From: Hyphomicrobiales bacterium
Lineage (GTDB): Bacteria > Pseudomonadota > Alphaproteobacteria > Rhizobiales > Xanthobacteraceae
Length of the DNA stretch: 64,000 bases
NCBI GenBank assembly: GCA_017305665.1
Contig: JAFKKH010000011.1
Location: 62,001-126,000, forward strand
Direction: 5' to 3'
Shown here: positions 17,018 through 26,432 of the stretch, piece after piece
Numbering within the stretch: position 1 is the stretch's first letter
How the letters are laid out: each line of letters begins with the position of its first letter
Made by a program: the position numbers and the translations under genes
Notes under the pieces: generated by a model
Told to the model about the DNA's origin: nothing
Seen by the model: the letters and a program-made list of their open reading frames with translations, nothing else
Database searches by the model: none

Positions 17018-17458
17018 CTATCGGGACGTCGGCGCGGGCCAGCCGACCAGCGTCGTCGGGCACCAGCGCGCCTTGCGCCTCGCGATACGCCCCTCCCGAT
17101 CCTCGGAGTCATAGGTGCGCGCTTCGGGCGTGCGCGTGAATAGCGCGCGCTCATCCAGTGTATCGATGTTGAGGACGCTCCACACCCGGCCGTCATCGGC
17201 CAACGTCATCGCGACATAGACGCCGCACTGCCGGCAGATGATCTGATCGGATGTTTTAAGACCGAACGCATATCGCTGAAGCTGCTGCGGGTCGGCGGCC
17301 GTCAACGTGACATGCGCCTTCGGATCGGAGAACGCCCTCGCATTGTGCTTGCGGCAGAACGAACACTGGCATGCACCGAGCACCTGGTCGGATGGTTGCC
17401 GATCGGTCGACAACTCGACGCGAATGGCGCCGCAATGACACTGACCCTTGAAGAGCAT
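17018..17458 (-). CDS. GFA (CENP-V/GFA-type) zinc-binding protein
   Basis: A 146-aa protein with the GFA fold, named after the glutathione-dependent formaldehyde-activating enzyme. The zinc ligands are visible as CHCG at residues 7-10, CQCSFC at about 30-35 and CRQCG at about 75-79. Most members are of unknown substrate, so the formaldehyde role should not be assumed. It follows the ketopantoate-reductase-like gene by 24 bp on the same strand and may be co-transcribed. Confidence 0.85.
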   Translation of the reverse strand: MLFKGQCHCGAIRVELSTDRQPSDQVLGACQCSFCRKHNARAFSDPKAHVTLTAADPQQLQRYAFGLKTSDQIICRQCGVYVAMTLADDGRVWSVLNIDTLDERALFTRTPEARTYDSEDREGRIARRKARWCPTTLVGWPAPTSR

Positions 17459-17482
17459 GCACCGCTCCTTTGCAAATCCCCG

Positions 17483-18544
17483 TCAGTCGCCGGCTTCGTC
17501 GGTATCGATCTTCTCGCTCAGCTTCTGATCGACGATTCCGACCGTGCGGTCGATGTCGGCGTTGGGCATGTCGAGCTGGTGCGAGATCAGCTTCACCAGC
17601 AGATCGACCCGCTCGATGAACGGCGCGCCGGCGGCGACCGCGCGCGCGGCCGACGAGGGCTTCAGCAGGCTTTCCGCCGCCTTGGCGTATTTGGCGAACG
17701 GCACCTGGTCTTCCGGATCGGCGCCGAGCTTGCGCGCGACGGCATCGACGTGATCATAGATCGATTGCGAGCGATCAAGGTCCGCATGCACGGCATCGCG
17801 GATCGACTGCGGCTCCTCCGGCGTGATGCAGCGGTAATTGCCGGTCAGCAGCATCGACCACTTGGCCAGCGGCACGAACAGCGAGTCGAACACCTTCAGC
17901 TTGACCGGCACGTCGTGTCCGTCGAGCCGTACCGCATCGATGTCGGCTTCCAGCTCGCGCAACAGCTTGTTGTGCTTATCGTCCGCGAAGGCCGCGGCCT
18001 TGAAGTTGGTCGGCAGGCCGACATGCAACACGTTCGCAGCCTCTTCCGGCGGCCGGAAGGCTTGCGGATCGGGCGAGCACAGCGACACCAGCCCGGGCTT
18101 GAAGCGCTCCCACACCTGCGCGTTGGTGTAGGCCTCTTCGAGATCCATGTCCGCCAGCGCCGAAATCCGCTTCAGATACGGCAGCGGCGGCATGTTCATG
18201 ATCGACAGGCACGGCAGGCCGGCCGCGGCGATCTTGATCATCAGCACCCGGATGGTGTGGTTGGTGTATTGCGGTTCCTGCATCGCAAGACACACCAGAT
18301 CGTAACGGGAGACGTCGGCGTCCTGCGGCGTGGTCGCGTCGAGCTTGCCCGGCAGGTCGCGCGAGAAGATCGAGCGGTGCTTGGGCTCGTCGCGCAGCTT
18401 GATGCGGACCTCCGTGCCCTCGCGGTTGATCAGTTCGGCCGTCTTCTTGCGGCAGACCAGGGTCACGTTGTGACCGGCCATCAGGAGCTTGGTTGCCAGC
18501 AGCGAGCCGTAGGAGGCTCCGAGGATCAGAATGTTACGCGCCAT
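17483..18544 (-). CDS. Ketopantoate reductase-like NAD(P)-binding protein
   Basis: A 353-aa protein. The N-terminus is a Rossmann fold of the ApbA/PanE type (ILILGASYGSLLATKLLMAGHNVTLVCR), with the following helical C-terminal half. The Gly motif is GxSxGS rather than GxGxxG (GASYGS), which is unusual for 2-dehydropantoate reductase. With 353 aa it is also longer than PanE (about 300). A role in pantothenate synthesis is therefore unproven; it could reduce another 2-keto acid. Start chosen is ATG 18544; GTG at 18550 is an in-frame alternative. Confidence 0.65.
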   Translation of the reverse strand: MARNILILGASYGSLLATKLLMAGHNVTLVCRKKTAELINREGTEVRIKLRDEPKHRSIFSRDLPGKLDATTPQDADVSRYDLVCLAMQEPQYTNHTIRVLMIKIAAAGLPCLSIMNMPPLPYLKRISALADMDLEEAYTNAQVWERFKPGLVSLCSPDPQAFRPPEEAANVLHVGLPTNFKAAAFADDKHNKLLRELEADIDAVRLDGHDVPVKLKVFDSLFVPLAKWSMLLTGNYRCITPEEPQSIRDAVHADLDRSQSIYDHVDAVARKLGADPEDQVPFAKYAKAAESLLKPSSAARAVAAGAPFIERVDLLVKLISHQLDMPNADIDRTVGIVDQKLSEKIDTDEAGD

Positions 18545-18641
18545 GTTCACTCATCCGCTTCGGGCTGCCCCTTGGGGGCCGGAAAGCGTGGGTGTCTAGC
18601 GCAAGCTGGCGGGCTTCACAATGTGATAAGGCGCCAAAATC

Positions 18642-19262
18642 TCAATCCGGCCGGGCCATTTCGAACATGGCCTCAGGGCGGATTTCAAAATAGTCGCCGC
18701 GGCGGCCGGCGCGCACGATGGGCCGTGCCAGCGCGGTCTGATAGACGCCATCCCTGATCATGGCCTTGTCGATATGGACGGCCACCACCTCGCCGAGCGT
18801 CAGCCAGCCCTGAACCTTCCGGCCGTCCGCGCCCTGCAACTGGATGATCTGGGTCAGCTTGCACTCGAACGACACCGGACTTTCGGCGACGCGCGGCACG
18901 TTGACGAGCTTGCCCGGCACAGCCGTCAATCCGGCCACGCCGAACTCGTCGACGTCGCGTGCCACATGGGCCGCGGTGGCGTTCATGTGCTTGGCCAGAT
19001 CCATGGTCGCCAGGTTCCAGACGAATTCGCCGGTCTCCTGCACGTTGGCGACGGTGTCCTTCCAGGCGGTCGAGGAAAAACCGATGATCGGCGGCACGTA
19101 ATTGAAGCCGTTGAAGAAGCTGTAGGGCGCGAGGTTGACGTTGCCCTCTGGATCACGCGAGGAGATCCAGCCGATCGGGCGCGGGGCGATGATGGCGTTG
19201 AAGGGATCGTGCTTGAGGCCGTGGCCGTCCTTCGGCTCGTAGAAATGCAGATCCTTGCTCAC
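18642..19262 (-). CDS. Flavin reductase-like FMN-binding split-barrel protein
   Basis: A 206-aa protein of the flavoredoxin / DIM6-NTAB group. Diagnostic motif FNAIIAPRPIGWISSRDPEG (residues about 18-37) is followed by NLAPYSFFNGFNYVPPIIGFS and the FVWNLAT strand. These proteins bind FMN and reduce it with NAD(P)H or act on small carbonyl compounds. Start is GTG (VSKDLHFYEP) with GGGGGCGAC upstream; a longer reading would enter non-coding-looking sequence. Neighbours give no clear pathway. Confidence 0.82.
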   Translation of the reverse strand: MSKDLHFYEPKDGHGLKHDPFNAIIAPRPIGWISSRDPEGNVNLAPYSFFNGFNYVPPIIGFSSTAWKDTVANVQETGEFVWNLATMDLAKHMNATAAHVARDVDEFGVAGLTAVPGKLVNVPRVAESPVSFECKLTQIIQLQGADGRKVQGWLTLGEVVAVHIDKAMIRDGVYQTALARPIVRAGRRGDYFEIRPEAMFEMARPD

Positions 19263-19300
19263 GCCGTCGCCCCCTGATGTCCTGCGCCTCTCGGGTCGTG

Positions 19301-19912
19301 TTATTGACGCGCCGCGCCACGCGGCGCAAGGCCTGCCAGGATGAAATCGATCATCTGATCGAGATTCGGGCCCGGCTTGTCCGCGCATTGCGCGATCATC
19401 TGCGGATGGAAGAATCGCATCATCGCCGTGCAGGTGCATAGCGCCGCCAAAGGTACGTCCGGAGCCTCGAACTCTCCGCTCGCGACGCCCTGACCAATCA
19501 GTTCGCCAATGGTCGAGGTAATGTCCTCCATATGCGCGACGCAAACATTCCAGTTTTCCTCCATCGCGATCGCGACCATCTCGTGCAGCTTGGAATCGCC
19601 AACGTAGCGTTCGGAATTCATCTGATGGATCGTCAAAAGCAGTTCGCGCAGCCGCGGCGTAGCGGGTCCACCCCTGCCGACGATCGCCTGCGCGGCCTCC
19701 TCAACCTCGCCCATCAAGCGCCGCGCGACACCCTGGTGGATCGCGCTCTTCGAATCGAAGAAGCGATACACGTTCGCTGGGCTCATCTTCAGCACCTTCG
19801 CGATATCGGCGACGGTGGTCTTCTGATAGCCGATCTCGCGGAACAGCTTTTCCGCGACGACGAGAATCCGTCCTCGCGTATCGGCTTCGGTATTTTCCAC
19901 GATCATCGTCAT
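19301..19912 (-). CDS. TetR-family regulator of the RND efflux genes
   Basis: A 203-aa TetR protein. DNA-binding domain at residues 12-58 (YQKTTVADIAKVLKMSPANVYRFF), then a helical effector domain. It lies 21 bp downstream of the RND pump gene on the same strand, so it is probably the last gene of the efflux operon and may repress that operon from the operator at 24268. The order (adaptor, pump, repressor) gives a built-in feedback loop. Ligand unknown. Confidence 0.87.
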   Translation of the reverse strand: MTMIVENTEADTRGRILVVAEKLFREIGYQKTTVADIAKVLKMSPANVYRFFDSKSAIHQGVARRLMGEVEEAAQAIVGRGGPATPRLRELLLTIHQMNSERYVGDSKLHEMVAIAMEENWNVCVAHMEDITSTIGELIGQGVASGEFEAPDVPLAALCTCTAMMRFFHPQMIAQCADKPGPNLDQMIDFILAGLAPRGAARQ

Positions 19913-19933
19913 GTTCAGGACTTCTATACTCGA

Positions 19934-22900
19934 TTATTCGGCTGCTTCAGCAAGCGGAAAAGCAGCCTGCGGTTCATGATATTGCGGCGCAAGATCGGCC
20001 TTGGTGCCCGGCCCGCTTTCCTCGAGGCTCTTGCGGAACCAGAGGGCGTAGAGACCCGGCAGATACAATAGCGTCAGGAAGGTTGCAACGAACAACCCGC
20101 CCATGATGGTGATCGCCATCGGGCCCCAGAACGCGGACCGCGACAGCGGAATCATCGCAAGGATCGCCGCCAGCGCCGTCAGCACCACCGGCCGGGCACG
20201 CCGCACGGTGGCTTCCACGATCGCCTCGCCGCGGGTCAGGCCGTGCGCCACGTCCGCCTCGATCTGATCCACCAGAATAACCGCGTTGCGCATGATCATG
20301 CCGGCCAGCGCGATCAGGCCAAGCAGCGCCACGAAGCCGAACGGCTGCCCCGCGACGTTGAGGCCGAGCGAGGCGCCGACGATGCCGAGCGGCGCCGTCA
20401 GGAACACCAGGATCAGCCGCGAGAAACTCTGCAACTGGATCATCAGCAACGTCAGCATGACGATGACCATGACCGGAAACAGCACGAAGATCGACGCGTT
20501 GCCCTTGGCGGATTCCTCGAACGCGCCGCCCGCCTCGATACGGTAGGCCGCCGGCAGGTGATCGCGAATCTCCTGCAATTTCGGCCAGATCTGGTTGGTG
20601 ACATCGGGCGCCTGGACGCCGTCCACCACGTCGCCGCGCACGGTGATCGCCATGTCGCGGTTGCGCCGCCACATGATCGGCTCCTCGTGGGCGTATTCGA
20701 TCTTCGCAACCTGCGACAGCGGCACCGCGACGCCGTTGCGCGAGGTCACCGTGAGATCGCCGACGTCGGCGAGATCGAGCCGCTCGGACGGAATGGCGCG
20801 GGCGACCACGCCGACCTTCTCGATGCCGTCGCGCACCGTCGTCACCGGCGCTCCGGAGATCAGCATGGAGAGTGCCTGCGAGACATCCTGCGGCGTCAGG
20901 CCGAGCGCACGGGCACGATCCTGATCGACCACGAGTTTGAGATAAGGTGTCTGCTCATTCCAGTCGAGGTTCGGATCCTTCACATTGGGGTTAGCGCGCA
21001 CCACGTCGCGCACCTTGTAGGCGATGTCGCGCACCATTTTCGGATCGGGCCCGATCACCCGGAATTGAACGGGGAAGCCGACCGGCGGACCAAAATTGAA
21101 CCGGTCGACGCGAACCCGCGCCTCGGTCAACGCGCCATTGTCGACGGCCTTCTCGATCTTCGCCTTGACGCGCTCGCGCGCCTCGACGTTCTTCGCCACG
21201 ATCACGATCTCGGCAAAGGATTCATTCGGTAGTTGCGGATTGAGCCCGAGCCAGAAGCGCGGCGAGCCCTGCCCGACATAGGCGGTGTAGGTTGCGATGT
21301 CCTTGTCATCCTTGAGAAGCTTCTCAGCTTCCTTGACCGACTTCTCGGTGACGCCGAACGCGGTGCCTTCCGGCAGCCGCAGTTGCAGGAACAGTTCGGG
21401 CCGCTCCGACAGCGGGAAGAACTGCTGCTGGACATGGCCGAAGCCGACGATGGCAGCGACGAAGACGCCGACGGTCGCGGCGACCACCTTGATGCGGTGG
21501 TTGACGCACCACTGGATCACGGCGCGCAAGCTGCGATAGAGGCGCGTCTCATAGATCGCGTGCGGATCGTGGTTGTGGTGGACCTTGATGTTCGGCAGCA
21601 GCTTGACGCCGATATAGGGCGTGAAGATCACCGCGACGAACCAGGAAGCGACCAGCGCGATCGCCACGATCCAGAAAATGCCGCCGGCGTATTCACCCAC
21701 GGCCGAATTGGCAAAGCCGATCGGCAGAAAGCCCGCCGCGGTCACCAGCGTGCCGGTCAGCATCGGAAACGCGGTAGATTCCCAGGCAAAGGATGCGGCG
21801 CGCATGCGATCCCAGCCCTGCTCCATCTTCACCACCATCATCTCCACAGCGATGATGGCGTCGTCGACCAGAAGCCCGAGCGCGATGATCAACGCACCGA
21901 GCGTGATGCGATGCAAATCGAGCGACATCGCGTTCATCACGATGAAGACAATGCCGAGCACCAGCGGCACCGACAGCGCCACCACGATGCCGGTGCGCCA
22001 GCCCAGTGCGAGGAAGCTGACGAACAGCACGATCACCAGCGCCTCGACGAAGGAATGGATGAATTCACCGACGGCGTGCTCGACCACCTTCGGCTGATCG
22101 GCGATCATCTCGATGTTGATGCCTTGCGGTACGGCCCTCATGAACTCGTCCGCAGCGGCGCTGACTTCCTTGCCAAGTTCGAGGATGTTGGCGCCCTTGG
22201 CGGTGACCACGCCGACGGCGATCGCCGGCTTGCCGCGCTGACGCACCTGAAAGGTCGGCGGATCGACGAAGCCGCGGGTGACGGTCGCGATGTCGCCAAG
22301 CCGGAACACCCGGCCGTTGCTTTCGACGGGTGTTTCCGCAACGGCCTTTACGCCGTCGAGCGCGCCGGTGACACGGAGCGCCACCCGCTGCGACGAAGTT
22401 TCGACCGTACCGGCCGGTGTGACCGCATTCTGTTTGGCCAGGGAATCGAAAATCGCCTGCGGCGCGATGCCGAGCGTCGCGAGCTTCGCGTGCGAGAACT
22501 CGACAAAGATTCGCTGGTCCTGAGTTCCGAAGAACTCCACCTTCGTCACGCCGTTCACCCGAAGCAACCGCTGCCGAAGGCCCTCCGCCACCTTCTTCAA
22601 CTGCGCATAGTCGGCGCCATCGCCGGTCAGCGTATAGAGGATGGAATCGACATCGCTGAATTCATCATTGACCACCGGGCCGATAATTCCGGCCGGAAGG
22701 TCGCCCTGCACGTCCGCGAGCTTCTTGCGCAGCAGATAGAACAGGTGTGGCACTTCCTTCGGCGGCGCCTGATCGCGGAAAGACACCTGCATCGCAGTGA
22801 AGCCCGGCTTGGAATAGGTCTGCACCTTGTCGAAGTAAGGCAGCTCCTGCAGCTTCTTCTCGATGGGGTCGGCGACCTGGGTCTGCATCTCCTTGGCGGT

Positions 22901-23071
22901 CGCGCCCGGCCAGATCACCGAGACGTTGACCACCTTCACCGTGAAATACGGATCCTCGGCGCGGCCGAGCCGCTCATAGGAGAAGAAGCCCGCAACGCCG
23001 AGCGCGATGATCAGGAACAGGATCAGCGCCGGATGGCTCACCGCCCAGGCGGACAGATTGAAGCGCTTCAT
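19934..23071 (-). CDS. RND multidrug efflux transporter, AcrB-like
   Basis: An inner-membrane proton-driven exporter of 1045 aa, of full RND length. Twelve membrane helices are expected, with large periplasmic loops after helices 1 and 7. The first helix is at residues 10-28, the proton-relay acidic pair is in helix 4 (GLLVDDAIIAVEM), and the C-terminal bundle carries GMIMRNAVILVDQIE. The upstream adaptor gene is 41 bp away and the TetR gene follows, so pump and adaptor form one unit. No outer membrane channel gene is adjacent; it must be shared. Substrate not predictable. Confidence 0.95.
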   Translation of the reverse strand: MKRFNLSAWAVSHPALILFLIIALGVAGFFSYERLGRAEDPYFTVKVVNVSVIWPGATAKEMQTQVADPIEKKLQELPYFDKVQTYSKPGFTAMQVSFRDQAPPKEVPHLFYLLRKKLADVQGDLPAGIIGPVVNDEFSDVDSILYTLTGDGADYAQLKKVAEGLRQRLLRVNGVTKVEFFGTQDQRIFVEFSHAKLATLGIAPQAIFDSLAKQNAVTPAGTVETSSQRVALRVTGALDGVKAVAETPVESNGRVFRLGDIATVTRGFVDPPTFQVRQRGKPAIAVGVVTAKGANILELGKEVSAAADEFMRAVPQGINIEMIADQPKVVEHAVGEFIHSFVEALVIVLFVSFLALGWRTGIVVALSVPLVLGIVFIVMNAMSLDLHRITLGALIIALGLLVDDAIIAVEMMVVKMEQGWDRMRAASFAWESTAFPMLTGTLVTAAGFLPIGFANSAVGEYAGGIFWIVAIALVASWFVAVIFTPYIGVKLLPNIKVHHNHDPHAIYETRLYRSLRAVIQWCVNHRIKVVAATVGVFVAAIVGFGHVQQQFFPLSERPELFLQLRLPEGTAFGVTEKSVKEAEKLLKDDKDIATYTAYVGQGSPRFWLGLNPQLPNESFAEIVIVAKNVEARERVKAKIEKAVDNGALTEARVRVDRFNFGPPVGFPVQFRVIGPDPKMVRDIAYKVRDVVRANPNVKDPNLDWNEQTPYLKLVVDQDRARALGLTPQDVSQALSMLISGAPVTTVRDGIEKVGVVARAIPSERLDLADVGDLTVTSRNGVAVPLSQVAKIEYAHEEPIMWRRNRDMAITVRGDVVDGVQAPDVTNQIWPKLQEIRDHLPAAYRIEAGGAFEESAKGNASIFVLFPVMVIVMLTLLMIQLQSFSRLILVFLTAPLGIVGASLGLNVAGQPFGFVALLGLIALAGMIMRNAVILVDQIEADVAHGLTRGEAIVEATVRRARPVVLTALAAILAMIPLSRSAFWGPMAITIMGGLFVATFLTLLYLPGLYALWFRKSLEESGPGTKADLAPQYHEPQAAFPLAEAAE

Positions 23072-23112
23072 CGCAATCTTCCTTCTTGCAGACGCAGACT
23101 TCGATTTCTGAC

Positions 23113-24219
23113 TCAGAACGACAGCGCGGAGACGACACGGACCTTTTGCGAGGGATCGAGTTTCTGGACGCCGAGCACGACGACCTTCGCGCCCTCCTCC
23201 ACCCCGCCGGTGATGACCACGTCGTTGCTCTCGTAGGATTTGACGGTCACCGGCTTCAGCGCGACGTCGCCCTTGTCATCGACCACATAGAGCGACGACG
23301 GCCCGCCCTGGCTGAACAGCGCCGACAGCGGCACCCGCGCCACGCGTGAGGTTGCGGCATCGGCGAGCGTCAGCGTCGCGGTCATGCCGAGCGAGACCTT
23401 GTCGTCCGCATCCGGCAACGAGAATTTGGCGAGATAGGTGCGCGTCGCCGGATCAGCGGTCGGCGCGATTTCACGCAGCTTCGCCGTATAGGTCTTGCCG
23501 GGCTCCGACCACAGCGACACGCGTGCGGTGCCGGTCTTGGCGCGGCCGATCAGCGTTTCCGGAATCGCGACAACGGCTTCCTTTTCGCCGAGGCGCGCCA
23601 CGCGGATCGCAGGCTGACCCGAGGCCACCACCTGCCCGGCATCGACCAGCGTCGCGGTGACGACGCCGTGGGTGTCGGAGGTGAGCGTCGCATAGGAGAG
23701 TGAGTTCTGCGTCAGTTCGACCGAGCGCTGCGCGCGGTTCAGCCGGGCCCGCGCCTCATCGGCGGCGGCCTTGGCCTGATCGAGTTGCGCGTCGGTACTC
23801 CAACCCTTCGCGCGCAACTCGGTCGCGCGCGCTTCGGCGGCGGCGGCCTGCGCCAGCACGCCGGTGGATGCATTCAATTCGGCCTGCGCCTGCTCGGCCT
23901 GCAATTTGAGATCGACCGGATCGAGGGTCGCGAGCGGCTGCCCGACCTGGACGACCTGCCCGACCTCGACCAGTCGCTTGTCGACCTTGCCGGCCACCCG
24001 GAAGCCCATGTCGGTCTCGATCCGCGGCTTGACGGTGCCGACGAAGCTGCGGTCCGGCGTCTCCGCCTCGTAGTGCACCGTCGCGGTCAGAACCGGGCGC
24101 GTCGGTTCGGCTTTTTGGGCAACGGTCTCGTCGCACCCGCCCAGCGCCAGCGCCGCGATGGCCACAGCGGGAAAAGCCAAGATCTTGGAATAACGGGAGA
24201 AAATCGAATGGAGCAGCAT
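23113..24219 (-). CDS. Efflux RND periplasmic adaptor lipoprotein
   Basis: A membrane fusion protein of 368 aa. The lipobox ALALGGC (Cys at about residue 29) predicts a lipid-anchored periplasmic protein. The beta-barrel and lipoyl halves (VGTVKPRIETDMGFRVAGKV; QPLATLDPVDL) enclose a coiled-coil hairpin (QAEQAQAELNAS to RARLNRAQRSVE). It bridges the RND pump and an outer membrane channel. It is the first gene of the operon, and its promoter region contains the palindrome at 24268-24289. Confidence 0.92.
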   Translation of the reverse strand: MLLHSIFSRYSKILAFPAVAIAALALGGCDETVAQKAEPTRPVLTATVHYEAETPDRSFVGTVKPRIETDMGFRVAGKVDKRLVEVGQVVQVGQPLATLDPVDLKLQAEQAQAELNASTGVLAQAAAAEARATELRAKGWSTDAQLDQAKAAADEARARLNRAQRSVELTQNSLSYATLTSDTHGVVTATLVDAGQVVASGQPAIRVARLGEKEAVVAIPETLIGRAKTGTARVSLWSEPGKTYTAKLREIAPTADPATRTYLAKFSLPDADDKVSLGMTATLTLADAATSRVARVPLSALFSQGGPSSLYVVDDKGDVALKPVTVKSYESNDVVITGGVEEGAKVVVLGVQKLDPSQKVRVVSALSF

Positions 24220-24267
24220 CGGAAACGTCCTCTGAGACCCGACCTGTCCTCACTGTGGATTATTGAA

Positions 24268-24289
24268 TGACGATTGTCAATATTCGTCA
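24268..24289. promoter_or_regulatory. Candidate TetR operator upstream of efflux operon
   Basis: Inverted repeat TGACGA (24268-24273) and TCGTCA (24284-24289) with a 10-bp AT-rich centre. It lies about 50 bp upstream of the adaptor start, where a promoter is expected. The most likely ligand-binding partner is the TetR protein encoded at the end of the same operon. Confidence 0.6.
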
Positions 24290-24435
24290 CAGATCATGAA
24301 ATCGTGAGGGGTGATCCCCCCGAGCACAACATGAGGCGATTTAGGTGATGCAACAGAGCTCTGTCACGACATCCGGTCCAGTGGATCAGTCCGCACCCGC
24401 CCCTCACCTCCTCAGACACCGCGATGACCAAAACA

Positions 24436-24461
24436 GAAGGCCGGGAACGATCCCGGCCTTC
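24436..24461 (-). terminator. Rho-independent terminator of the MFS gene
   Basis: Perfect 11-bp arms (24436-24446 and 24451-24461) around a 4-nt loop. On the minus strand the hairpin is followed by CTGTTTTGG, a short T-rich tail. It lies about 90 bp past the stop of the MFS gene and should end that transcript. Confidence 0.75.
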
Positions 24462-24549
24462 CTACAAATCAGGACTCAATGAAACGGAGAGACGCCACCT
24501 CGAGAACGCGCGCGCCCCAATGACGACGGCATCACTGGCGTGGCTTTCG

Positions 24550-25887
24550 CTAGTCCTTCGCCGCAGCAGGCGCGAACTCGTGCGCGGTGCCGTGATCGCC
24601 GACGAAAACCAGAATGCTCGCGATCAGCGGCAGCACGGCAAGGACCAGAAGACCTGCCGAGCCGCTGCCGGTGCTCTCCTTGACCCAGCCGACCAGATAC
24701 GGCCCGCCGAACCCGGCGAGATTGCCGATCGAGTTGATCAGCGCGATGGCGCCCGCCGCCGCGGTGCCGCTGAGCCACGCCGTCGGCAAGGCCCAGAACA
24801 CGCCGAAAGTGCAGAACACGCCGACTGCAGCGACCACGATCGCGATCATGGTCAGGGTGGGACTGGTGAAGTAGCCGGCGCCACCGAGCGCGACGGCCGT
24901 GATCAGCAGCGGGAAGCCGACATGGGCGACACGTTCGCGCGTCGAATCCGAATGCCGCGCCCACAGGATCATGGCGATGGTGCCGATCAGATAGGGCACC
25001 GCCACCACGAAGCCGGTCTGCGCGTTGCTGAAGCCGAATCCCTTGACGATCTGCGGCAGCCAGAACTGCATGCCGTAGAGCGCGCCGACGAATCCGAAAT
25101 AGATCGCACTGAGTGCGATTACCTTCGGCGACGTCAGCGCCTGCCGGAGCGTGAGATGGGTGGCGGCCTGCCGCACCGCGGCTTCGCCGTCGAGGCGCGC
25201 CGACAGCCACGTCTTCTGCTCGGCGGTCAGCCAGGTGGCCTTGGCCGGCTTGTCGGTGAGATAGAACCAGGTGACGATACCGAGCAGGATCGAAGGAATG
25301 CCCTCGATGATGAACAGCCATTGCCAGCCCTTCAGGCCCATGGTGCCGTCGAGGCCCAGCAGCAGACCGGACACCGGCGCGCCGATCACCGTGGAGACCG
25401 GCACGGCGATCGCGAACAGCGCCAGGAACCGGGCGCGGTATTCGGCCGGATACCAGTAAGTGAGATATAGGATGATGCCGGGGAAGAAGCCGGCTTCGGC
25501 GACGCCGAGCAGGAAGCGCAGGATATAGAAACTCCATTCGCCCGCGGTCAGCGCCATCAGCGCCGAGATGATGCCCCAGGTCACCATGATGCGGGCGATC
25601 CAGCGGCTGGCGCCGAACTTTTCCAGCGCGAGGTTGCTCGGCACCTCGAAAATGAAATAGCCGATGAAGAAGATGCCGGCGCCCCAGCTATAGATCAGCG
25701 GGGTGATGTTCAGCTCGCGGTTCATGGTCAGCGCCGCGAAACCGAGATTGACGCGATCGAGATAGGAGAAGAAGTAGGCCAGCACCAGAAACGGGATCAG
25801 CCGCCACGAGATGGCGCGGATGGTGCTTCGCTCGAGTTCGGTTCTGATGGCGTCATCCAGGCGCGCGCCGGAAGCGATCTGGCTCAT
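24550..25887 (-). CDS. MFS transporter, anion:cation symporter (tartrate/phthalate-like) family
   Basis: An inner-membrane carrier of 445 aa with 12 expected helices. Motifs of the ACS family are visible: YFFSYLDRVNLGFAALTM in helix 1, WGAGIFFIGYFIFEVPSN in helix 2 and RFLLGVAEAGFFPGIILYLT in helices 4-5. Members import organic anions such as tartrate, glucarate or phthalate by proton symport. No catabolic genes adjoin it, so the substrate is open. It has its own terminator and is monocistronic. Confidence 0.9.
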   Translation of the reverse strand: MSQIASGARLDDAIRTELERSTIRAISWRLIPFLVLAYFFSYLDRVNLGFAALTMNRELNITPLIYSWGAGIFFIGYFIFEVPSNLALEKFGASRWIARIMVTWGIISALMALTAGEWSFYILRFLLGVAEAGFFPGIILYLTYWYPAEYRARFLALFAIAVPVSTVIGAPVSGLLLGLDGTMGLKGWQWLFIIEGIPSILLGIVTWFYLTDKPAKATWLTAEQKTWLSARLDGEAAVRQAATHLTLRQALTSPKVIALSAIYFGFVGALYGMQFWLPQIVKGFGFSNAQTGFVVAVPYLIGTIAMILWARHSDSTRERVAHVGFPLLITAVALGGAGYFTSPTLTMIAIVVAAVGVFCTFGVFWALPTAWLSGTAAAGAIALINSIGNLAGFGGPYLVGWVKESTGSGSAGLLVLAVLPLIASILVFVGDHGTAHEFAPAAAKD

Positions 25888-26165
25888 GTCTCATTCCCCG
25901 TTTCTTAGGCCCGCGGCGGATGCCGTCGCTCGTGTCCGAATCCGAAGTTCGCCCTATTGTGCAGCGGCCTCTTAGCGAACGTCTGAACCACCACACCAGC
26001 TTGGTAGCATCGGAGAACCCACAGCAGACATTCCGGAATTGGGGGGTGGCTCTGCACGGCGCGGCGGCTGAAGCCATCTTCACTTGGGACTCTTCGGATG
26101 GCTGGAATAAATCCGGCGACGACGAGTCGCGAGGTTCCACTCAGGCCCGCCTCGGCCATGGCGGA

Positions 26166-26432
26166 TCACCGCTCGAACACGGCGCGGCACCCATCGCTGA
26201 GACGGGCCTTATTCCGCCGCAGACATGCGGTGATGCGCGCAACACTCGGAATTTCACCGGCACAGAGACGATAGACGTCCGGCGTGCAGGCCCGGCGCTG
26301 GGCCGGCGTGCCGCGCGCCTCGCCGGTCTGCGAGTGCGCAGGAGCTATCGCGAACAAGATGCAGCTCACGACGACGAAGCCGATCACGACAATCGCCACC
26401 AGGACGCGGATCAGGACCGTTATCTGCGTCAT
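26166..26432 (-). CDS. Small secreted cysteine-containing protein
   Basis: An 88-aa exported protein. A long N-terminal hydrophobic stretch (VLIRVLVAIVVIGFVVVSCIL) ends at a likely cleavage AHS-Q. The mature part has the pattern RACTPDVYRLCAGEIP, ACLRRNKARLSDGCRAVF with four cysteines; this short Cys-motif domain recurs in many Rhizobiales secreted proteins of unknown role. The ATG overlaps the stop of the upstream Gly-rich gene (ATGA), so both are translated together. Confidence 0.75.
   Translation of the reverse strand: MTQITVLIRVLVAIVVIGFVVVSCILFAIAPAHSQTGEARGTPAQRRACTPDVYRLCAGEIPSVARITACLRRNKARLSDGCRAVFER

Noticed and set aside
21233-23236. A 667-codon open frame on the plus strand.
   Set aside because: It lies fully opposite the RND pump gene, is Arg/His/Asp-rich as antisense readings of GC-rich genes are, and has no domain.
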